64,000 nucleotides of DNA, from assembly GCA_916610825.1 (NCBI GenBank), contig OU744449.1, positions 8,018,243-8,082,242 on the forward strand. Reading direction: 5' to 3'. This document shows, one piece after another, positions 43,869-55,499 of this stretch (the stretch's first letter is position 1; the number at the start of each line of letters is the position of its first letter). The DNA is from Haliclystus octoradiatus (Eukaryota > Cnidaria > Staurozoa > Stauromedusae > Haliclystidae). The position numbers and the translations under genes were made by a program. Under the pieces are notes generated by a model. It was not told the DNA's origin. It saw only the letters and a list, made by a program, of their open reading frames with translations, and did not search any database.

Positions 43869-44396
43869 AGCTGCACTAGCAACATGAACACGATAATCAA
43901 GAACCATAACAAAAGGATTACTAACAGCAATGAAAACAATGCCACAAACGCCGCTTTATGTAACTGTCGAAATAAAGAAAAATGCCCATTTGATAATAAA
44001 TGCCAATCAAAAAGTCTAATTTACAACGCCAACGTCTCAACACCGAACAATCCAGAAGGAAAAAACTACATCGGTCTCACGGAAGGAACATTTAAAACAC
44101 GTTATACGCAGCACATATCGACCTTCAAACACAGCAACTTATCATCAAGTACACAATTGTCAAAGTATATATGGGATCTCAAAAACAAAGACGTAGACTA
44201 CACGATTAAATGGTCATCTCTGGCAACCGGCAGACCCTATAATAATATGTCAAAAAAGTGTCACCTATGTTTAGTGGAAAAATTCCACATCATCTGCTCA
44301 AAAGAAGCCATATTAAATAAAAAGTCTGAACTCATATCAAAATGTAGGCATGAAAATAAATATTATTTATCAAATTTCAAAGAAACAAAAACGTAG
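43848..44396 (+). pseudogene. Inverted duplicate of the Penelope GIY-YIG end
   Basis: A 182-aa open frame on the plus strand repeats the C-terminal part of the minus-strand protein (Cys cluster plus GIY-YIG), with very few differences (HNKRIT for HNKKIT). It lacks the RT and begins at the inversion border, so it is a truncated copy. Confidence 0.85.
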
Positions 44397-44599
44397 CCTT
44401 ATAACAGCGCCATTTAATTAAGGAAACTAATAACAATACATAACAATATAACTTAGTAATTGTAAAGATAAAACCATTGTAAGTATAACAATAGTTTTTC
44501 TCTTTTTTCAAATTTTTTCTCACTATTGTCAAATAAGAGTAACTGGTATATATTTTTCATTAATAGTATCTGTCTGATGATCGCATAAAGCGAGAAACA

Positions 44600-44760
<161 letters not shown>

Positions 44761-45179
44761 AAGGCATTTATGTAGCACCTATATCATTGTGTTCTAGGCG
44801 CTGTAAATATTCTGTTCAACTAAATCTAAATGTTATTTTGAAGCAAGTCATTTCTATTGTACGTAGCCACTTGCACGCAGAATCATTCTAGTCATTTATA
44901 GACACAGTGCAACATGCGAATGCTAACAAAGGAAAATGCAAACCCAGAGTCTGTAATTCCTTTTGATATGTCTATGTTTGGATATGGCTCAATGTTAGTA
45001 AATACCATAGATGCAGTTTTATAATAATCATTACTAGTAATCTTCTCTATTTTCTCATGATCTTTAAACTAAAACTTTCCAATGAATAATACAATCTTGT
45101 CTTACTGACTGTCTGTATTGCTGTTTTTCAATACAAATTTTACAATCAATGCTGTGTGTAGCACTTTAGACACCCACGC

Positions 45180-47406
45180 ACCATAAAAGTTGGTAATTTC
45201 AAAGCCAAACTACGCGCCATGGATAACAATAGAACTAAGACAAGAATTAAGAAGTGGCAATAAATCAAGATAAAATGTAATGAAAAAATCCAACTCACAC
45301 AGGGATTGGGAGGTCTACCGCCATATTAGAAACAGGACCAACTATAAACTTCAGCAAGCAAAAATAACATTTCAAAAGAAGAAATTTGAAGAATGTGGCG
45401 ATAACATTAGGGAAATATGGCAACAAATTAAAAGACTTGTAAAACCAAACAACAATGTACAGTAACTACCAAAGATGAGCTAAACGCTATAAATGTATTC
45501 TTCAGCAGAGTTCAAGATGCGACAGAAATAGATATCAACAAAGCTGTGGACATGCTACCCAATTGGAAGTCACCAGGGATGGATGGATTAAATGGCTACA
45601 TTATTAAAGCAGCCTTACCAGCAATTGTGAAACCCTTGATGCAGCTATTCAACATTTAACTATATTAAGAAATGCAATATTTCCAACTACATTCAAAATA
45701 GCTCTTGTTTCACCGATACCAAAAAAGCAGGTGCAACATCTCCAGAAGATCACAGACCACTTGCTCTATTATCATTGCTCTCAAAAATAGTGGAACGTAT
45801 TTCATATCAGCAGCTGTATCCATATGTCTCTGAGAAGCTAAGCCAAAATCAGCACGGTTTCCAATTTGGCCGATCTACCGTCACAGCACTACTAAACATA
45901 TCAGAAAACATTTTCAAAACATGGAACAAAAAGAACTGTCGACCGGGGCTATCGGGCTACCGGGGGCATGCCGATCTGAACGCAGGCTACTGCAGCCGCG
46001 CCGGCGACAACCTGAATAAATGAAGTTGCCCTGATCAATTGTCTCTCCCTTCTTTACAAATTATATAGTAGCATGCAACGTTTCCAACTAAATTCAAAAT
46101 AGCTCTTGTTTCACCGATACTAAAAAAGCAGGTTCAGCATCTTCAGAAGATCACAGACCACTTGCTCTATTATTATTGCTCTCAAAAATAATGGAACGTA
46201 TTTCATATCAGCAGCTGTATCCATATGTCTCTGAGAAGCTAAGCCAAAATCAGCACGGTTTCCGATTTGGCCGATCTACGGTCACAGCACTATTAAACAT
46301 GCCAGAAAACATTTTCAAAAACATGGAGCAAAAGAACTGTCGATATTAATACTCCTTGATTTGTCAAAAGAATTTGACAGCCTCCAACACCATATCCTTA
46401 TTGGTAAATTGGAACTTTTGGGGCTGGCAGACAACTCCCTGGCATGGTTCAAGCCATGCCTTTCTAACAGACAACAAATAGTTGAACGCAAACAATAACG
46501 TATCTGACATTATCGACTTGACCTCTGGGGTGCCACTGGGATCGATCCTTGGACCCATCCTGTTTTTGATATACGTCAATGATTTACCGGAGGTAATTAA
46601 TAATGGAAAAGTGATTCAATTTGCAGATGACACCCAAATGCTGTACAACTTTAACCCAAAGAGTCGTTTATCATGCATACAAACAAGCAGCAGTATAAAC
46701 AACGACTTGAAAAATATCTCAGCCTGGTGCAATTCAAACTCTCTATTATTGGATGCCAAAAAAAGTCAAGCCATAATTGTCGGTCACAAAAAGCCAACTA
46801 CTCATGAAAATTACATCGAGCCACCATTGCAATTAGCAGAAGTGAATATAAATTTTGAAAACAGCACCCTTAATCTTGGCGTCATCTTTGATTTTGACTT
46901 CACTTTCAACCAACATGTAACACAGGTCTTAAGAACAGCAGCCTACAAGTTACGTTCAATAGCAAAACAACGGAAGTTTCTACCTTCAAAATTATTTATC
47001 AAAGTTCGAATCAAAAGTGATCTCCCCAGCTTTATATGCCATTACGGTATGGTCATCTTGCTGTAAAACACAGCTGAACCGCCTTTAAATTGGCCTTCAG
47101 AATTGGGCAGCAAAGATTATTTATTGTCGTAGAAAATTCGATTTTATGAACGACATGCTTCTATAATTAAATTGGATTGACATTAGAGCTATTTCTGAAT
47201 TACGCACTGTGTGCATGGCAAAAAAATCAATCACTGGAAGTAATGGCCCCAATCTTAAAGAAATGTTCTCCAAATCCACATCGGAGTATTCAACAAGAAC
47301 GCAGCCATACATCCTACCAAAAGTTAGAACTGATAGAGGAAAACGGTCATTTGCGTTTCGTGGAGCAGCCCTCCTAAAAACACGTACTCAAATTTTCAAT
47401 ACCTAA
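45180..47406 (+). pseudogene. Broken LINE (CR1/L2-like reverse transcriptase)
   Basis: Pieces of one LINE protein in order: RDWEVYRHIRNRTNYKLQQA (45280-); WKSPGMDGLNGYIIKAAL; FKIALVSPIPKK; PEDHRPLALLSLLSKIVERI; NQHGFQFGRSTVTALL; LLDLSKEFDSLQHHILIGKL; SGVPLGSILGPILFLIYVND (Gln changed to Leu); QFADDTQMLYNF (catalytic DD); and a C-terminal RSFAFRGAALLK at about 47340. Frameshifts and stops break it. The endonuclease domain is absent (5' truncated). The segment 45685-45943 is repeated at 46080-46343 with foreign sequence between. Confidence 0.85.
45944..46079 (+). repeat. Fragment of the 47770-48410 element inside the LINE
   Basis: CGGGCTACCGGGGGCATGCC through GATCAATTGTCTC and TATAGTAGCATGCAACG match 47842-47968 almost base for base. 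It sits exactly between the two copies of the duplicated LINE segment. Confidence 0.85.
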
Positions 47407-47769
47407 ACGGACTAACCTTCAAAAATGCAATAACTAGTAAATTACGAGTCATAAATAAATAATAACAGTAAAATACAGACATCAAGAATCAGCCGCTTAA
47501 CTTAATCTAAAACAAATCTATAACCACTATATATATTTCGTAACAAATATTTGTATATCGCTGTTTAAATGTCTATAGTAAACTACAAACAAACGAACAG
47601 GCAAACAGACTATGCTTCGACGAAGTCGTAAAGAAGTGTTAATCGCGTGAGCACTTGATTGAAAAAAACTAAAATCAAAGCTTTTGACTTTAGAGGCTTA
47701 AATCTCTTTTCCTGGATCTCGAATGTTGATCAAATATAGCTCTAAATCTTGAGCTGAACGTTGAATCCC

Positions 47770-48410
47770 GGTTCCCATATAGCAAATTTGCCGGCGACAG
47801 TGTCTGCGATCGTGACGGCGATAGGGCCGGCGATGAACCGCAGGCTACCGGGGGCATGCCGATCTGAACGCAGGCTACTGCATCCGTGCCGGCGACAACC
47901 TGAATAGATGAAGTTGCCCTGATCAATTGTCTCTTCCTTCTTTACAAATTATATAGTAGCATGCAACGTATTTAATCACGTTCTACTATATTCTAGTTCT
48001 CCACTTTATTAATCATTAATTAATCATAATACAGTACATTCAGTATTTCAGCATAATCTAGTGTATTTTATAGTAGTTTAATATGCAGAATAATATCAAT
48101 ATAATATTGTATTATTTTGATTTAATATTGGCGGGAAACAAACCCACGTTTTTTTGTCAATTGATTTCATTGGATAATATTGACCATGTGATGTATCGTT
48201 TAACAATAGTATCCATTAAATGCTTATGGCGGATGTCGGGGTCTTCGATATGCTGGCATGCAAAAGTTGAACCAGTTCAACTTTTGAGACAGTCGCAGGC
48301 AACGTTACGGCTTCCGGTAGAACAATAGCCTGAAAGGTAATAATTTACTTACGATTCGTCGCCGGCCCTACCGCCGGCATGATCGCAGGCAAATTTGCTA
48401 TATATGAACC
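47770..48410. mobile_element. 641-bp TIR element with GCCGGCGA-rich ends
   Basis: The left end (ATATAGCAAATTTGCCGGCG, GGGCCGGCGATG) and right end (CAGGCAAATTTGCTATATATG, CGTCGCCGGCCC) are imperfect inverted repeats of about 60 bp. GC-rich ends contrast with AT-rich DNA. No transposase ORF. Confidence 0.72.
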
Positions 48411-49365
48411 AGGTTTGAGAACATTATTTAATTGGTGTCTGTAACTTGCGTGCCTGCGTTTACAGGAAGTGCGTCATCATCATCATCATCTTCATAATTC
48501 ATCATTTATCCTTCATTCGAGAAAGTCATCTTTTAAGAATTACGCTTGGAAATTTAACAAAAGTTATGACGGCTTTTATATAGAGAGATTAGTTCATGGT
48601 TGATTAGCGCGTACGGCTTTTATGCCCAAACAAGCAAGCAAGGCTCTGCCAGCTGAGTGAGTTTATAACCAGACATTCTCTCGCCACCCGTGCTTAGAAA
48701 CCGTACATCTTTATTTTATTTATACAGAGACTTACGTATCTAGAAGACTACTTTGATTTTATTTATATCGTATAAATCAAAGATGTTTATGATGATTATA
48801 GGACCACAATATTATGATTATTAGTGATTTGGGATTTGATTGAGTTTATCAGAAATTGACAATCCAGATGATGCAATCTGCTGAAAAAAATTGTACGTCC
48901 AATCAGAAGCCGCATACGATGCTTTATCACTGTCGAAAAGAGTGAAATACGATTTCTACTTCACCGAATTTTAGTTTGTAAATCTATGTACGCATGTGAT
49001 AAAGTTTGTGATAGTTTTAGTACCCCTGCATACATGTAATGCCAAAACAAATATGTCTCTTTTCGCATATTCTAGCTATTTTAAAACATTTTTAAAGCTC
49101 AAATTTGAGTTGGACTATCTTGGCTCTCATTTTATTATCTTTATAATATCAAAGAAATAACTTGTTTCTTTCCTCATCTATAGCCTACTAATAAGAATTT
49201 TTGTAATTTCTTAATTCAATTCTTCTTGATATCTGCTTTACGTACCGGTCACAATGCTCTAGAAATAAAAAGAAATAAATGGTTTTTAAGATCGACATAA
49301 ACTTACAACTTTTTTTTTAATTTTGTTTTAATCAAAACTTAACCTGACGAATACATATACAATTA
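48411..49365. other. Intergenic; nothing recognised beyond a (CAT)n run
   Basis: A short (CAT)n run lies at 48474-48491. No coding frame. Downstream exons of the PAN-like gene might lie here but none was recognised. Confidence 0.4.
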
Positions 49366-49381
49366 ATAAACAATGTTTACC

Positions 49382-49608
49382 TTCAAGTAAGTTGCGTTTT
49401 GGTGTTGAAGACTTTCACCAGCAGTGTCAAAAAATTGACATAAATTCTTTGACGGGTACTTTGGTATAAAATTAAAACTTTTACAACGAGATAACGTACT
49501 ACATATCACAACACAACTAAATAAAGATCCTGCAGTTGTTTCTTTGAAGTATTGATTGTCATAAAACGCCATTGTTTGCTTAACGTAATTATTATAACAA
49601 CTTGCCAT
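49382..49608 (-). CDS. Probable exon with a PAN/apple-like domain
   Basis: The minus-strand frame from about 49608 (after an AG in TGTATGAG|AGG) to the donor TTGAAG|GTAAAC at 49382/49381 encodes SCYNNYVK, FKETTAGSLFSCVVICSTLS, RCKSFNFIP and NLCQFF. The pattern C...C..C....C.SFNF.P....C is that of PAN/apple domains of secreted or membrane proteins. No ATG with a signal peptide in this frame, so it should be internal; partner exons not found. Could be a gene fragment. Confidence 0.5.
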
Positions 49609-49649
49609 CCTCTCATACAGCAATAATGTCAAGATTAATAGATCAAGCA

Positions 49650-51640
49650 AATGTATGCAAATTTAAAATTTAAAAAGGCAATCAAATAAAGTTCAAGCTT
49701 GAAGCAACTATTAAAGTAAAATGATGCGCCTTGGATTTTCCACACTTGTGATTTCAATCAATTTGTAACTAAGATGTATATATTCTGACGCAGATGTTAT
49801 GTTAATTGCTATCAATTATTTATTTCATGAGACATCATCCAGCATGCATACCATGAAATAGTAGACACTTGCAGTGAACATAAATTATAGTATTTTTAAA
49901 ATTAGATGATTTTAAAATTTCCTTAGAGCTGGCTTCGATCATGTAAATAGTTACGCAGTCATGCTGTTTATGCTTACATATGATTTCGTATTTCCTATAT
50001 TGAAAACTATTTTTTCAAATTATCTGCAAGCATAAACTGGGTAACTGTTTGCACGATCGGAGGATTCATGAAGCTTGCATGAAACATTAAATTACATAAT
50101 CTACTATATACATGCATGCCGTCGTTGTGTCTGTTTGTTTGTATCTACTGTATTCGAAAATCCTGCTTCACGTGGTAAACAAAGATATCAATACCAAACT
50201 TTCCATGGGGTATCTTACACTACATATTCTGTGATTTTAAGAAATACATTAAAATCTGGCAATAATGGTTCTAGATTTAACGGTATTCTGTCTATAACAT
50301 GTAAGCCAAAAAAGTCCGAGAATGAGTAATCTACGGTAAAAAAAACCTTGCTAAATATTTACCGCTAACAACGGATTCTACAAAACCGGTAAAATAGTTT
50401 GTCTCCCTAGCGTTCCGCTATTGCCGGATAATAAGGATTCAATTCACTCTATTAACGTTGTTACGGTCCATGAAAGTACGGCGTATAACCTGGGTCTGAC
50501 TAATCTTTAGGAAGTAAAACAATATCCAAGTTATCTAAAATTGCATAATTAACATCTTTCGGAATATATATATATGTCTTATATCCCTTCAATTGCAAAA
50601 TATATATTGTCAGTGTTCAAAGTTTGATTTAAAAGTAGGTTAAACACACATCATATTGATGCGTTTTGGCGTTTGATACTTGGGTGATAGGAGGAATAAA
50701 ATTAGGATTTGCGTTATAGTCCGGCTAGCGATCCTGTCACCACCCCAAACATCAATCAAACTGATAACCAGTGGAAAATTGCAAAATATAAATTATAATG
50801 CAAAAAGAATCAAATAAACAAAGTAAGTAAAATCAAGTGAAATAATATCAATAATAACAACTTTAAAACGGATTCGTTTGGAGGGAAAGTAAAACTCGCA
50901 TCTTGACCATTTCTAGTGGATCGAGGCATATTTATTTTAAAAAAGTGAATTTAAATGTATAAAATATCGTAGTGGCATAATAGCGTATAGCCTAGGTAGT
51001 GAATTCAAACAAGAATGAAACTACTAATTTATTACCTTCGATATTGGCATCATTCATACCCCATTATGACAAAAGATCCCTTCAAGGCGATCACGTGAAC
51101 TAATTGCTCAAAGCCACGAGCCCGTCTAATTTTTTACCAAAGGATAGCCAATCACAGACAACGAACTGCATGTACTGTGAAAGAATGGCATTTCCAAAAC
51201 CTACAAAGCGCCTGTTACCAAGGCCATTTCCCATCTGCTTAATTTTAAATCTTATATTATTTAGAATAAATATTAGAATAGACCCCTACGTAAAGAGAAA
51301 GTATGGTGTGATATATAGTATATAGAAGTTATTAAATTGCTCATGCTGGTTGAAATACAAATTTGATTACATCGATACCTTTCGTTCAGTCTATATGACA
51401 CCATTCTCCACAACCGATGAAATCTGATATCAATAATAAAATCTACAAAAGCTATATATCTTGCGTATGAAAAATGAGAAGCCAAAATTTCTTTCTTATC
51501 GCAACGCAAAGCTAAATCACAGGGGGGAAATGTATTTTCATTTGATGCGAGAAACAGAAAGCAAAATCTAAGAAATGAAGGCCGTCAAATCCAAATTTGG
51601 ATGATAATGATTCTATGGATATGTTTTTTTAATCTTTTTC
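49650..51640. other. Intergenic; nothing convincing
   Basis: Open frames at 50075-50329 and 51104-51325 (plus) have no recognisable domain. No repeat with clear borders. Promoter and 5' UTR exon of the PHOSPHO-like gene probably lie at its right side. Confidence 0.35.
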
Positions 51641-51657
51641 ACAATTGGCTGCTCTGG

Positions 51658-51772
51658 ACATACATAAATACATACATACATACATACATACATACATACA
51701 TACATACATACATACACACATACATACATACATACATACATACATACATACATACATACATACATACATACA

Positions 51773-51800
<28 letters not shown>
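51658..51800 (+). repeat. (CATA)n microsatellite
   Basis: About 35 units of CATA/TACA with one CACA interruption. It explains the four repeat-protein frames on both strands. About 110 bp upstream of the PHOSPHO-like start codon. Confidence 0.97.
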
Positions 51801-51804
<4 letters not shown>

Positions 51805-51851
51805 CACATACTTTGACATTTATAAGTATAGATTATTTCCATTTTGTTTTA

Positions 51852-51852
51852 G
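51852..51852 (+). other. Possible 5' UTR splice acceptor
   Basis: TTCCATTTTGTTTTAG ends 62 bp before the PHOSPHO-like ATG: a pyrimidine-rich acceptor suggesting a non-coding first exon further left. Inference only. Confidence 0.4.
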
Positions 51853-51913
51853 CAAGCTACAAGAAACCAAGCAGGTTATCTTGACTTCCATCTACTGAAA
51901 ATTGGTTGAAATA

Positions 51914-52388
51914 ATGGAAAACATCAAAACGAAAACATTAATTATATTTGATTTCGACAACACAATGATTGAAGGTAATACTGACGGAAATATTAAAGAG
52001 ATGGACAACAGTTTGAATAACATAGAAGATACTTACAGTAATGATCAATGGTCAAATGTGATGTCTAAAGCATTAAAAAGACTATCTAAAAAAAATATTA
52101 CAAAAGATGGTATCAATGATATTATACTATCTTTACAATTTATTGATGGAATGAAAGAATTATGCCATTGGTTAAAAGACAATTCTGATTTATATACCTG
52201 TATTATTATGTCCCATTCAAATGCTTATTTTATTGATATATTATTAAAGATGGAAGAATTACAATCTGCATTCACACACGTATGTACGTATGCAGCAGAA
52301 TGGATTGATGATGAGAAAATATTGCAAGTAAAACCATTCCATTCACCTGATACAGATTGCGTATTGTGTCCAAAGGACTTTTGCAAAG
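51914..52388 (+). CDS. PHOSPHO2: PHOSPHO-like exon 1
   Basis: Start codon to donor AAAG|GTGAGA. It carries HAD motifs I and II and the cysteine cluster. The frame runs on 56 nt into the intron before a stop. Confidence 0.92.
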
Positions 52389-55034
52389 GTGAGACAATTA
52401 TTGTCATGTGCTCAAACGTTCATTCACTGAAATTGTTGTCATGATTTCCTTACAATTGATATAATTTTGAAATTTGTTTTTCGGTAAAATTTGTTGACCA
52501 TCTTCATACTAATAATGCAAGATATGTTGCTGATTTTTCAATTTGTTAGCAACGCATGCGTAATATGAACGACAAATAACTAATAAACATTTTGATAGAA
52601 TATTTTCGAACAACCCTAACAGGGCCTGAACCAGCATGGCCACACAGTAGCCATGACCGACAAGCTTGGTGAGACAAAAAAGAATTTAAACACAATCAAG
52701 CTGTATCACGTGGGTTACCCTAACGTCGTCTAAACGGTTTCCTAACGGACCTAGCAAGATGTCAAACCCGTGATCGAATGAATTCGCTGTGACCAAGTGT
52801 CGAGTAGTGCCTAGTACCCTGATCTAACAAAGACCTTGACCATATGCTGTCAAGTTTGTGGTACCAAATTAGCAAGTTTGGAATCCTGCTGTAAAATTTC
52901 TGCTTTCCAGCTTTTCACAAAAATGATCAATCTGTTCATCATTATTCTCGCATGTCGAAGCATAACCTTGACCATGCCTTGGCGAAGACAGGAGAATAGG
53001 TTTTTGTATAGAATACGTGTTTCATCAGATCAGAGTATACTATAATAAGCAATTGGCGCACAGCTTCCTATTAGCTATTGATATTTTGCGCACGAGAGGC
53101 ACGTAAGGACAAAACGAGAAGGCATCAGAAAATTACGAACCACCTCGGCGAGTAATTTTTACCTCCGAGTTTTCTCCTGAAGTGACTCGAGTGCGCCAAA
53201 TATCAATTAGGGAGGTTTAGATTTAGTACCGGTACCGGTTCAAGTTCATGTTTAGTCAACAAGAAGACTGGGGTATACCTGTACTCATTCTTTCAAAACA
53301 AGACGTTTAGATTCAATAACATAAAACCTCCGTTTCTGTTTTCCAGGTAAAAACAACATTTCTGACAATTTGTTCAGGATTCATTTTGATCCTATGTATA
53401 AACTTTATAGCGACAACAAAATTTCATTCAAAAAAGCTAACGTAATACCAAAGCAAAGCAAACAACGAAATCATAACATGTACTCCGTGGTTCATGTTTC
53501 GCGCCGAAAGGCGTTCCGAAACGAGGAGGTCAGTACCAGAGCCATCTATTTACAAGAGTTGGGACACTCATGCCATTTTTGTTTTTTGGCCTGGACCCGA
53601 GCACGTTTTTAACAGCAGTGCGCATGTGCAAGAGAAAGTTGTGTTTTTTTCAGCCATTTTGGAACTGTGTGAAATGGTTTGCGATCGTTTAACATGATAC
53701 AAGAGTAATATAACCATCTATTAGTTGTCTTTCTCCATATTTATTTGCTGGACTCTCAAAATAAGAATAAATTTACTTCAATGTATACTTTCTTATCGAT
53801 CTCTTCAGCATGTTGCTCGAAAGTAAATCAGATCAATGCTATTGGCATTGCTAAATGGACAAGGAGTTTGTGGAGTATGGACTACATCTCTTACTCTCTT
53901 ACGCTTATTCTTTGCAGTCAAAGGCAACTTTTTTCTAGTTCTTGTCCCCAGTTAGAATAGTAAACAATATTTTATTTCGATTACTATTTCGTCTATTAAC
54001 ACAACAATTAATAATTTAATAGCATATGTTTGTTTTCACTGATAAAAGTTGTATTTTTACGCGCGCTTCGTTTAAAACAGGAAACCTGGTGCCAAAAGAA
54101 CAAGAACCCTGGTGCCGAAAGTACGAAAATGGCGTTCAAAAAATCACGTGAATGGCATCTGTCCAATAGGAGACGATAGCGGCACATGAAAGCGTGTCCC
54201 AACTCTTGTAAATAGATGGCTCTGGTCAGTACAGGTTTCAGAGCATAGGGGCTTTCCCTAATGCGCAGAAGTGATGCGCAACGAGAAAGCTGTACTCGTA
54301 GCTGTACCTGTACTAAATCTAAACCTCCCTAACAGCTCGTATGAAACTATGCGCCAATTGCTTTGTATTATATCTTGCACTATTTTTATAAACATTTACT
54401 GGACTTTCTTGCTCATAAAGAGCTATTGAAAACTCCTGATCAAATTGGAAATTCTCATTCATGATATCAAGTTCGAATTGTAAGATCGATTGTGTTTTCG
54501 AACCTAGCTTTGCTATGGTGATTTCGGGTTAAACTCTAAACCAATCAGATTGATCGAATCATTTTCGTTATAATACAATGCATACTATGTTGTCTATCTT
54601 AACAGTTTTATATTAATGATAGTGTTAACATTGAATGCCCAGATTTTGTAGATGTCGATCTAATAAGTAAACTTGCTATAGACACTGTTTATGACATTGT
54701 GTTGTTTCTTTGATGCCAACATGTTTTGTGTAACTTTTTATTTCTAGGTAAAGCACTTGAGCAGTATTTAACCCAATATACCAAGTCTGAAAACTATTCA
54801 TCAATGGTTTACGTTGGTGATGGACGTGCTGACTTATGTCCAGTATTATCATTCAATGTCAATGATGCTGTTTTGTGCAGGAAAGAATTTACGTTACATA
54901 ACTTTATTACACAAAAGAAAAAATGCCCAATCTCTGACTTAAATTTAAAGTGTCACGTACATACATGGGAAAATGGATTTGATGTATTAGAAATACTTCA
55001 ACAGAATCAATTCGCTCCTTCAATTGAAACATAA
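51914..55034 (+). CDS. PHOSPHO2: PHOSPHO1/2-like HAD phosphatase, two coding exons, complete
   Basis: Exons 51914-52388 and 54748-55034 join in phase 1 (AAAG|GTGAGA ... TTTCTAG|GTAAAG), 762 nt, 253 aa plus stop, close to vertebrate PHOSPHO2 (241 aa). HAD motif I is DFDNT (residues 13-17; Asp13 the nucleophile). Motif II is IIMSHSN (Ser100; usual family form ISDSN). A Cys cluster CVLCPKDFC (149-157) matches the CxxCPxxLC of the family. Motif IV is YVGDGRADLCP (Asp183, Asp187; usual GDGGND). PHOSPHO1 acts on phosphoethanolamine/phosphocholine and PHOSPHO2 on pyridoxal phosphate in vertebrates; which substrate applies here is not shown. ATG 51914 is the first in frame. The 2.36-kb intron holds nested transposons. 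Confidence 0.92.
53048..54362. mobile_element. 1.3-kb TIR element in the PHOSPHO-like intron, host of a nested insertion
   Basis: Outer ends AGCAATTGGCGCA and TGCGCCAATTGCT are inverted. Further in, GGGAGGTTTAGATTTAGTAC and GTACTAAATCTAAACCTCCC are also inverted (53211-, to about 54334). No ORF. It contains a hAT-type element at 53537-54224. Confidence 0.75.
53537..54224. mobile_element. 688-bp hAT-type element, 8-bp duplication GTCAGTAC
   Basis: Ends CAGAGCCATCTATTTACAAG and CTTGTAAATAGATGGCTCTG are exact inverted repeats, extended by AGTTGGGACAC/GTGTCCCAACT. GTCAGTAC flanks at 53529-53536 and 54225-54232. No transposase frame, so non-autonomous. Confidence 0.88.
54748..55034 (+). CDS. PHOSPHO2: PHOSPHO-like exon 2
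   Basis: From acceptor TTTATTTCTAG to TAA. Encodes KALEQYL, motif IV VYVGDGRADLCP and the C-terminal cap residues. Confidence 0.92.
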
Positions 55035-55060
55035 TGTATATTAAAACAGGATTTGTTGAA

Positions 55061-55066
55061 AATAAA
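55061..55066 (+). terminator. Poly(A) signal AATAAA of the PHOSPHO-like gene
   Basis: AATAAA 27 nt after the stop codon, with a T-rich stretch (GTGTCTTTTTTTG) about 30 nt later. Confidence 0.65.
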
Positions 55067-55331
55067 AGTAATTATTCATTGACATCTACAAAGCTGTTGT
55101 GTCTTTTTTTGTTATACAGTCAGTATAATATTTGGTATTTCAACTTACGACGTTGGCGACGAATTTAACGTATATGATGCTTGATAATGCGCATAATTCG
55201 AACAAAATATCCCAAATGAGCAACTCTCAGTGTAACTTCAATGATTCAATTTGATCACCTGCTTCGCCGAAATTAGTGAGCGCTGCGAACTCAAAAATTG
55301 CAAAATTTCCAGAATGGGAAAACGGAAGTAA

Positions 55332-55385
55332 TGCCGCCACCCGGGATTGAACCAGGGACCTTCAGATGCCTGACGCATTTGACGG

Positions 55386-55416
<31 letters not shown>

Positions 55417-55422
55417 AGCGGC
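55332..55422 (-). tRNA. tRNA-Phe(GAA) with an 18-nt intron
   Basis: Minus strand, 91 bp. Acceptor GCCGCTA pairs with TGGCGGC; D arm AGCTCAGTTGGGAGAGC; anticodon arm TCAGA-CTGAAG...A-TCTGA with anticodon GAA; T arm CCTGGTTCAATCCCGGG. Eighteen extra bases (CCGTCAAATGCGTCAGGC) stand between positions 37 and 38, the standard place of tRNA introns, leaving a 73-nt mature body that folds fully. Confidence 0.9.
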
Positions 55423-55499
55423 TTGCAAAAGACCTGAAATAGCACATAGTTTGTAATATTGGATGAGAAAATATTCCAATTGATGGCTCTCAATGGAAT

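Larger units (their letters stand above)
41920..44598 (-). mobile_element. Penelope-like retroelement with inverted 3' copy
   Basis: A minus-strand RT/GIY-YIG ORF (42122 to about 43868) is followed by an inverted copy of its own 3' part on the plus strand (about 43867-44598). The arms 41920-42646 and 43867-44598 (about 730 bp) are almost identical, ending at the same GAGAAAC border. Beyond both ends lie (AAT)n arrays in the same orientation, as if the unit entered one long microsatellite. Inverted or partial tandem copies are common in Penelope-like elements. Confidence 0.85.

Noticed and set aside
50075-50329. Plus-strand 84-aa frame with a donor-like end
   Set aside because: No convincing acceptor, no domain and no partner exon.
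51601-51884. Four overlapping frames with Ile-His-Thr-Tyr or Met-Tyr-Val-Cys repeats
   Set aside because: They are translations of the (CATA)n microsatellite.
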